Part shown: in pieces, positions 5,347 through 9,961 of the stretch | Position numbering within the stretch: the first letter of the stretch is position 1 | Layout: every line of letters starts with the position of its first letter | Assembly: GCA_028679325.1 (NCBI GenBank) | Contig: JAJRBS010000021.1 | Location: 1-9,961 of the forward strand | Direction of reading: 5' to 3' | DNA: 9,961 bases | Source: Methanoregulaceae archaeon | GTDB taxonomy: Archaea > Halobacteriota > Methanomicrobia > Methanomicrobiales > Methanospirillaceae | Notes under the pieces: generated by a model | Seen by the model: only the letters and a program-made list of their open reading frames with translations | The model's database searches: none | What the model was told of the DNA's origin: nothing | Position numbers and translations under genes: made by a program

Positions 5347-7890
5347 TTATTCCGGGGATCTTCCCTTCTGTTCCGGGGGAGTGGCCGGAGGGGGGTTCTG
5401 TTGCGCACCATCAACCGGGAGGTCTTCAGTCGGCCCGGGCTTCCCGTTCTCGATATCGGCCCGGACCACAGCGATGCCAACCACCCGGTCGTTCTCATCG
5501 AGCCGTATGATCTTCACCCCTTTGGTCCCGCGCCCGATCACCCGGATCTCGTTGACCGGGGTCCGTATCACCACGCCTTCGGCGGTCATGACCACGATCT
5601 CGTCCGTATCAGACACGGCACAGGAGGCGATGACCACCGCTTCCCGCTCGAGCGTCATGTTCCTCACCCCCATTGTCCCCCTGCCGTGGCCCCTGAACTC
5701 ATCGAAATCGGTCCTCTTCCCAAAACCGACATCGGAGATGGTCAGGAGCCGGTCTTTCTCGAGGAGTGTCACGGCTACCACCGTGTCTCCTCCACGGAGC
5801 TTCATCCCCCTGACACCAGAGGCGTTCCTCCCGACGGTCCGGACCGTCTCTTCGTGGAAGCGGAGGCTCTGGCCATACCGGCTGGTCAGGATGAGCTCTT
5901 TTGTGCCGTCGGTCAGGATGACATCGACCAGCTGGTCGGTGCCCCGCAGCCGGATGGCATGAATCCCCATGGAACGGGGGGAAGAGAACTGGGAAAGCGG
6001 TATCTTGATGACCTGACCGAGTCTCGTGGCAAAGAGCAGGAACTGTCCGTCCAGGAACCCGCTGACCGGGATGACGGTGGTGACAACCTCGTCTTTCAGG
6101 TTGAGCAGGTTCACGATCGGCTTCCCCTTCGCCACACGCGAACTCTCCGGTATCTGGTAGACCTTCAGCCAGTAGACACGGCCGGTGTTGGTGAAACAGA
6201 GCAGGTAGTCCTTGATGTTGGCGATGAAGACCGAGTCGACGACATCGTCCTCCTTGGTGATCATCCCGGTGATGCCATGTCCCCCCCGCCGCTGTTTCCG
6301 GTAGGTGTCGAGGTCGGTCCGCTTGATGTAGTTAGCGGTGGTGATGGACACGAGCACCGTCTTGTCCTCGATGAGGTCCTCGTTGGAGAGGTCAATGGCA
6401 TCCTGTTCGATCCGGGTTCTCCTCTTGTCCCCAAACTTCTCTGCTACCTCGAGGGTCTCCCGCCGGACTTCCGCCCGGATGTTGGCCTCGCTCGAGAGGA
6501 TCAGTGACAGACGGCCGATCTCTGCCTCGAGCCCGCCCTTCTCGTCGCTTATCTTCTGCCGTTCAAGCGCTGCGAGCCGGCGGAGCTGCATCTGGAGGAT
6601 GGCCCCGGCCTGGGCCTCGTCAAGGCCGAAACGGGCCATCAGAGCGTTCTTCGCGTCGTCCACGGTCTCCGATGCCCGGATGGTGGCGATCACCTGGTCG
6701 ATGGCTGCAAGGGCGATGAGGAGGCCGTCGAGGATATGGACCCTCTCGCGGGCCTTCCGGAGTTCGAACTCCGATCGGGCTCGGATCACCGAGACACGGT
6801 GCTGGATGAAATGCCCCAGGAGTTCATGAAGGGTCAGGATCCTCGGCTGGTTGTCGACGATGGCATAGTTGATGGCCGAGAAACCGGACTCAAGCGCGGT
6901 GTTCTTGTACAGGTTGTTCAGGACGACCGGGGGCATGGCTCCCTTCCGGAGCTCGAAGACCACGCGGATACCGTCCTTGTCCGATTCGTCGCGAATATCG
7001 GTGATGCCTTCTATCCTCTTGTCCTTGACCATGTCGGCAACGGTCGAGATCCACTGCGCCTTGTTGACCTGGTAGGGGAGCTCGGTGACGATGATCCTGT
7101 CGTTCTTGTTCCCGCCGCCGGCCTCTTCTATCCCGGCCATTCCTCTGACAACCATCCGGCCCTGGCCGGTGGCATACATGTTCCTGGCCCCCTCCATGCC
7201 CATGAGCATCCCCCCGGTCGGAAAATCGGGGCCGGGCATGACCCTGAGAAGCTCCTCAACCGGGACGCCCGGGTCATCGAGAAAACGGACGACCGCCGAA
7301 CAGACCTCGCCCAGGTTGTGGGGAGGCATCTTCGTGGCCAGCCCCACAGCGATACCGTCCGACCCGTTCACGAGCAGGTTCGGGATCCGCGCCGGGAGGA
7401 CCACCGGCTCCTTGAGAGACTCGTCGTAGTTCGGGACGAAGCCGACCGTCTCCTTGTCGATATCCTCGAGGAGGGCCTCGGCGTAGGGCGTGAGCCTGAC
7501 CTCGGTATAACGGCTGGCGGCAGCGGAATCCCCGTCCACCGATCCGAAGTTACCCTGCCCTTCCACCAGCATGTGTCTGTAGGAGAAGGGCTGGGCCATC
7601 TTGACAATGGTGTCATAGATCGAGGCGTCACCGTGGGGGTGGTACTTCCCCATGACATCTCCCACCACTCTCGCGCTCTTCTTGGTGGGCTTGTCGCTGG
7701 TGTTCCCCATCTCCCACATGGCGAAGAGAGACCGCCGGTGGACGGGTTTGAGACCGTCGCGGACGTCGGGGATAGCCCGGCCGATGATGACGCTCATCGC
7801 ATAGTCGATGTAGGAGGTCTTCATCTCCTTCTCGATGCTGACCTCTTCCACCCTGGTCACGGCCTTGCCGGTCTTCTCCTCAGATGTCAA
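5347..7890 (-). CDS. gyrA: DNA gyrase subunit A
   Basis: An 847-residue GyrA, the breakage-reunion and DNA-wrapping subunit of A2B2 gyrase, which introduces negative supercoils using ATP. The winged-helix and tower region begins with SYIDYAMSVIIGRAIPDVRD (26-45). The catalytic tyrosine is Y128 in AASRYTE, next to R127. The quinolone-determining region reads HPHGDASIYD, so A89 stands at the E. coli Ser83 position and D93 at Asp87. A coiled coil follows, then the C-terminal beta-pinwheel (about 505-815) with six blade-like repeats. The first blade carries a GyrA box QRRGGHG (533-539), with His at the sixth place where Arg or Lys is usual. The last 30 residues are Pro/Glu/Gln-rich and probably disordered. 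The start is TTG at 7890-7888. It lies 6 nt after a perfect GAGGTGA and overlaps the gyrB end by 11 nt. Confidence 0.98.
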   Translation of the reverse strand: MTSEEKTGKAVTRVEEVSIEKEMKTSYIDYAMSVIIGRAIPDVRDGLKPVHRRSLFAMWEMGNTSDKPTKKSARVVGDVMGKYHPHGDASIYDTIVKMAQPFSYRHMLVEGQGNFGSVDGDSAAASRYTEVRLTPYAEALLEDIDKETVGFVPNYDESLKEPVVLPARIPNLLVNGSDGIAVGLATKMPPHNLGEVCSAVVRFLDDPGVPVEELLRVMPGPDFPTGGMLMGMEGARNMYATGQGRMVVRGMAGIEEAGGGNKNDRIIVTELPYQVNKAQWISTVADMVKDKRIEGITDIRDESDKDGIRVVFELRKGAMPPVVLNNLYKNTALESGFSAINYAIVDNQPRILTLHELLGHFIQHRVSVIRARSEFELRKARERVHILDGLLIALAAIDQVIATIRASETVDDAKNALMARFGLDEAQAGAILQMQLRRLAALERQKISDEKGGLEAEIGRLSLILSSEANIRAEVRRETLEVAEKFGDKRRTRIEQDAIDLSNEDLIEDKTVLVSITTANYIKRTDLDTYRKQRRGGHGITGMITKEDDVVDSVFIANIKDYLLCFTNTGRVYWLKVYQIPESSRVAKGKPIVNLLNLKDEVVTTVIPVSGFLDGQFLLFATRLGQVIKIPLSQFSSPRSMGIHAIRLRGTDQLVDVILTDGTKELILTSRYGQSLRFHEETVRTVGRNASGVRGMKLRGGDTVVAVTLLEKDRLLTISDVGFGKRTDFDEFRGHGRGTMGVRNMTLEREAVVIASCAVSDTDEIVVMTAEGVVIRTPVNEIRVIGRGTKGVKIIRLDENDRVVGIAVVRADIENGKPGPTEDLPVDGAQQNPPPATPPEQKGRSPE

Positions 7891-9910
7891 GGTTCGTCAC
7901 CTCGCGGGCGTGCCTCTTGATGAACTCCTTCCTGGCCTCGACGTCTTTTCCCATCAGGGTCTTGAAGATCTCGGTGGCCTCCATGGCGTCCTCGATCCGG
8001 ACCTTCTTGAAGATCCTCTTTTCAGGGTTCATGGTTGTGTCCCAGAGCTGCTGGGCATTCATCTCGCCTAGACCCTTGTACCTCTTGACCGAGACCCCTT
8101 TCTCCCCCATCTCGGCAAGAGCGCTCTTCATCTCCTCCTCGCTGTAGGCGTACCTCTCCTGCTTTCCCTTCGTGAGCGAGAAGAGCGGGGGCTTGGCGAT
8201 GTAGATATACTGGGCGTCGATGAGCTTCGGCATCCACTTGTGGAAGAAGGTGAGGAGAAGGGTCCGGATGTGCGAACCATCCACATCGGCATCGGTCATG
8301 ATCACGATGCTATGGTAGCGTGCCCGGTCGATGTCAAAGTTCTCGCCGATCCCGGTCCCGATGGCAGAGACCAGGGTCTGGATCTCGACATTCTTGAGTA
8401 TCTGGTGCTCGGCGGCCTTCTCGACGTTCAGTATCTTACCCCGGAGTGGGAGGATGGCCTGGAACTTCCGGTCCCTTCCCTGCTTCGCGCTTCCCCCGGC
8501 CGAATCCCCCTCGACGATATATATCTCGGACTTCTCCGGGCTCCGCTCAGAACAGTCGGCGAGTTTGCCGGGAAGTCCGGCGCTCTCCAGAGCCCCTTTC
8601 CGGCGGGCCAGTTCCCGGGCATGCCGGGCTGCTTCCCGGGCCCGGGCAGCCGAGAGGGCTTTTTCAACAATGATCTGGAGGACTTTCGGGTTCTCGTCGA
8701 AATATTCGGAGAGGGCGGCATAGACCAGCGAATCGGTGATCCCCTTCACATTGCTGTTCCCGAGCCTCATCTTGGTCTGGCCCTCGAACTGGGGGTTTGC
8801 CATCTTGACCGAGACGACAGAGATCATCCCTTCCCGGACGTCCTCGCCGCGAAGTGTTATCTGGGAATTCTCCTTGATCAGGCCGTTTCGCCGGGCCATG
8901 GCATTGATTGCCCGGGTGATGGCGCTCCGGAACCCCTCAAGGTGCGTCCCGCCTTCCCGGGTATTGACAGAGTTGACATAACTGAATATCTTCTCGTCAT
9001 ATCCTGTCGTGTACTGGATAGCCACCTCGAGCTCGAACTTATTCTCGGGATCCTTCCGTGAGATGCTGATCGGGACAGGGGAGAGGCAATCTTCCCCTTC
9101 GGCCAGGTAGGTCACGAATTCCGAGAGCCCACCTTCATAACAGTAGGTCTCATGTGTCCCCTCCCCGGGGCGATCGTCCTTTATCCGGATAGCGAGACCT
9201 GCATTTAAGAAAGCCAGTTCCCGGAGCCTGTGCGCCAGAACGTCGTAGTCGAAGGTCGTTGTCTCGAATATCGTGGAATCGGGCGAGAAGCTGATGCTCG
9301 TCCCGGTCAGTTCCTTCTGGAACTGGCGAAGGAAGAGGCTCCGCTCCCCCTCACTCCCGTGGCCTTCAGGGGCGTCCGCGATGACCGGCATCCTGCCGTA
9401 CCACTTCTGGTAGCGCGACCTGAGCTCGGCGAGAGTCTCCTCCCGGGAGGAGCAGGGCGCAATCGTCTTTCCCTGGGAAAACCGCATGTCGTAGATGTTC
9501 CCGTCCCGGTAGACACGGGCGTCGAGCCAGGCTGACAAGGCGTTCACCACCGAGACTCCCACGCCATGGAGACCTCCCGAGACCTGGTAGCTCTCCTTGT
9601 CGAACTTTCCCCCTGCGTGGAGGACGGTGAGCACCACCTCGAGGGCGCTCTTCCCGTTCTTCTCCATGGCATCGACCGGGATCCCCCTCCCGTTATCCTC
9701 CACGGTTATCGAGCCGTTGGAGTTCATCATCACCCAGATGCGGGTACAGTAGCCGGCCAGCGCCTCGTCAATGGAGTTGTCGACCACTTCGTAGACGAGG
9801 TGGTGGAGACCGCGGGTATCGGTACTGCCGATGTACATCGCCGGGCGTTCCCGAACCGGCTGGAGACCTTCGAGAACCGTTATGTGGGAAGCGTCATACG
9901 TATCGGCCAT
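7880..9910 (-). CDS. gyrB: DNA gyrase subunit B
   Basis: A 676-residue GyrB, the ATPase subunit of gyrase. The GHKL ATPase domain shows YEVVDNSIDEAL with E41 (general base) and N45 (Mg), DNGRGIP (72-78), the lid GGKFDKESYQVSGGLHGVGVS (100-120), and the transducer QTK loop (378-380, K380). The TOPRIM domain has EGDSAGGSAKQGRD (467-480) and DADVDGSHIR (540-549), with E467, D540 and D542 as metal ligands. The tail RYKGLGEMNAQQLWDTTM and the final NLDI are typical. It is longer than the usual short GyrB of about 635-640 residues. The excess lies at about 152-201, where the family has only a short loop before TGTS-type sequence. It lacks the E. coli-type TOPRIM insertion. ATG 9910 follows GGAGG at 6 nt. 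gyrA is next in the operon, overlapping by 11 nt. Confidence 0.98.
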   Translation of the reverse strand: MADTYDASHITVLEGLQPVRERPAMYIGSTDTRGLHHLVYEVVDNSIDEALAGYCTRIWVMMNSNGSITVEDNGRGIPVDAMEKNGKSALEVVLTVLHAGGKFDKESYQVSGGLHGVGVSVVNALSAWLDARVYRDGNIYDMRFSQGKTIAPCSSREETLAELRSRYQKWYGRMPVIADAPEGHGSEGERSLFLRQFQKELTGTSISFSPDSTIFETTTFDYDVLAHRLRELAFLNAGLAIRIKDDRPGEGTHETYCYEGGLSEFVTYLAEGEDCLSPVPISISRKDPENKFELEVAIQYTTGYDEKIFSYVNSVNTREGGTHLEGFRSAITRAINAMARRNGLIKENSQITLRGEDVREGMISVVSVKMANPQFEGQTKMRLGNSNVKGITDSLVYAALSEYFDENPKVLQIIVEKALSAARAREAARHARELARRKGALESAGLPGKLADCSERSPEKSEIYIVEGDSAGGSAKQGRDRKFQAILPLRGKILNVEKAAEHQILKNVEIQTLVSAIGTGIGENFDIDRARYHSIVIMTDADVDGSHIRTLLLTFFHKWMPKLIDAQYIYIAKPPLFSLTKGKQERYAYSEEEMKSALAEMGEKGVSVKRYKGLGEMNAQQLWDTTMNPEKRIFKKVRIEDAMEATEIFKTLMGKDVEARKEFIKRHAREVTNLDI
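7897..7903 (-). promoter_or_regulatory. Ribosome site fixing the gyrA TTG start
   Basis: On the minus strand GAGGTGA matches the core of GGAGGTGATC exactly and ends 6 nt before TTG (7890-7888). It lies within the last codons of gyrB. The next candidate start, a GTG at codon 11, has a poorly spaced site, so TTG is preferred. Confidence 0.75.
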
Positions 9911-9916
9911 GGGTAT

Positions 9917-9921
9917 CCTCC
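9917..9921 (-). promoter_or_regulatory. gyrB ribosome-binding site
   Basis: On the minus strand GGAGG sits 6 nt before the gyrB ATG. Upstream of it are a run of six T (9930-9925) and TATCC (9936-9932), which can pair with GGATA (9918-9914) overlapping the site, a weak 5-bp stem. I see no convincing TATA box in the 50 nt visible, so the promoter probably lies beyond the right edge. Confidence 0.6.
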
Positions 9922-9948
9922 CCGAAAAAAGGGATAGCGCAATTGATC

Positions 9949-9959
9949 GTGACCGTCAC
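9949..9959. repeat. Short inverted repeat upstream of gyrB
   Basis: GTGACCGTCAC is a perfect 5-bp inverted repeat around one central base, 39 nt before the gyrB start. It could be an operator half or whole site, but a repeat of this size can occur by chance and the flanking sequence is cut off by the window edge. Confidence 0.25.
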
Positions 9960-9961
9960 AC

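Noticed and set aside
5269..6507. Open frame of 412 codons on the plus strand
   Set aside because: It lies entirely opposite gyrA, with His/Asp/Pro/Gly-rich composition typical of the antisense of GC-rich genes, and has no recognisable domain or ribosome site.
6736..7920. Open frame of 394 codons on the plus strand
   Set aside because: It is antisense to gyrA and the gyrB end, with shadow composition (Asp, His, Gly, Val) and no family motifs.
8240..9061. Open frame of 273 codons on the plus strand
   Set aside because: It lies opposite the conserved TOPRIM part of gyrB, so it is explained by third-position GC bias.
1..9961. CRISPR, tRNA, rRNA, insertion sequence, toxin-antitoxin or prophage content
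   Set aside because: I found no spaced direct repeats, cloverleaf-like sequence, transposase motifs or small paired toxin-antitoxin frames. Nearly all bases are accounted for by the ten genes listed.

Overview
The window is GC-rich, densely coded DNA (my impression is about 60% G+C) from a euryarchaeon, most likely a methanogen of the Methanomicrobiales. The archaeal markers are a Hef/XPF-type nuclease end, a UPF0148/Sssca1 zinc-ribbon protein, a UPF0147 protein, TATA-type promoters, poly-T terminators, and Shine-Dalgarno sequences of the GGAGGTGATC type. The order-level assignment is inference. The gyrase and the ligase/polymerase pair look bacterial in family origin, which is normal for gyrase in this part of the Euryarchaeota.

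Left part (1-1434). The last 70 codons of a Hef/XPF-like gene enter from the left (+) and overlap the end of a convergent UPF0148 zinc-ribbon gene (-) by 3 nt. UPF0148 and UPF0147 (+) diverge from an 80-nt spacer with one TATA-like element that could serve both directions. UPF0147 ends in two poly-T tracts. A YjbQ/UPF0047 gene (-) follows.

Middle part (1435-5346). A rightward run of four tightly spaced genes: an ATP-dependent DNA ligase of the LigD ligase-domain type, a LigD-type primase-polymerase (ATGA overlap), a PiT phosphate permease (39-nt gap), and a DUF47/PhoU-like partner of PiT (5-nt gap). The first two are the ligation and gap-filling modules of bacterial-type non-homologous end joining (NHEJ), present as separate genes. 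Neither Ku nor the 3'-phosphoesterase module is in the window. The second two form the usual low-affinity phosphate uptake pair.

Right part (5347-9910). gyrB and gyrA lie on the minus strand in that transcription order and overlap by 11 nt. gyrA starts at TTG behind a perfect GAGGTGA ribosome site. GyrB carries an extra segment of roughly 40-50 residues in its ATPase domain. GyrA has Ala at the position of E. coli Ser83. The gyrase promoter appears to lie mostly beyond the right edge.

I see no tRNA, rRNA, CRISPR array, insertion sequence or prophage gene. No wholly new system is evident. The items most worth a second look are the Ku-less lig-pol pair joined to a phosphate transporter, the GyrB insertion, the mini-ORF in the PiT leader, and the shared UPF0148/UPF0147 promoter.
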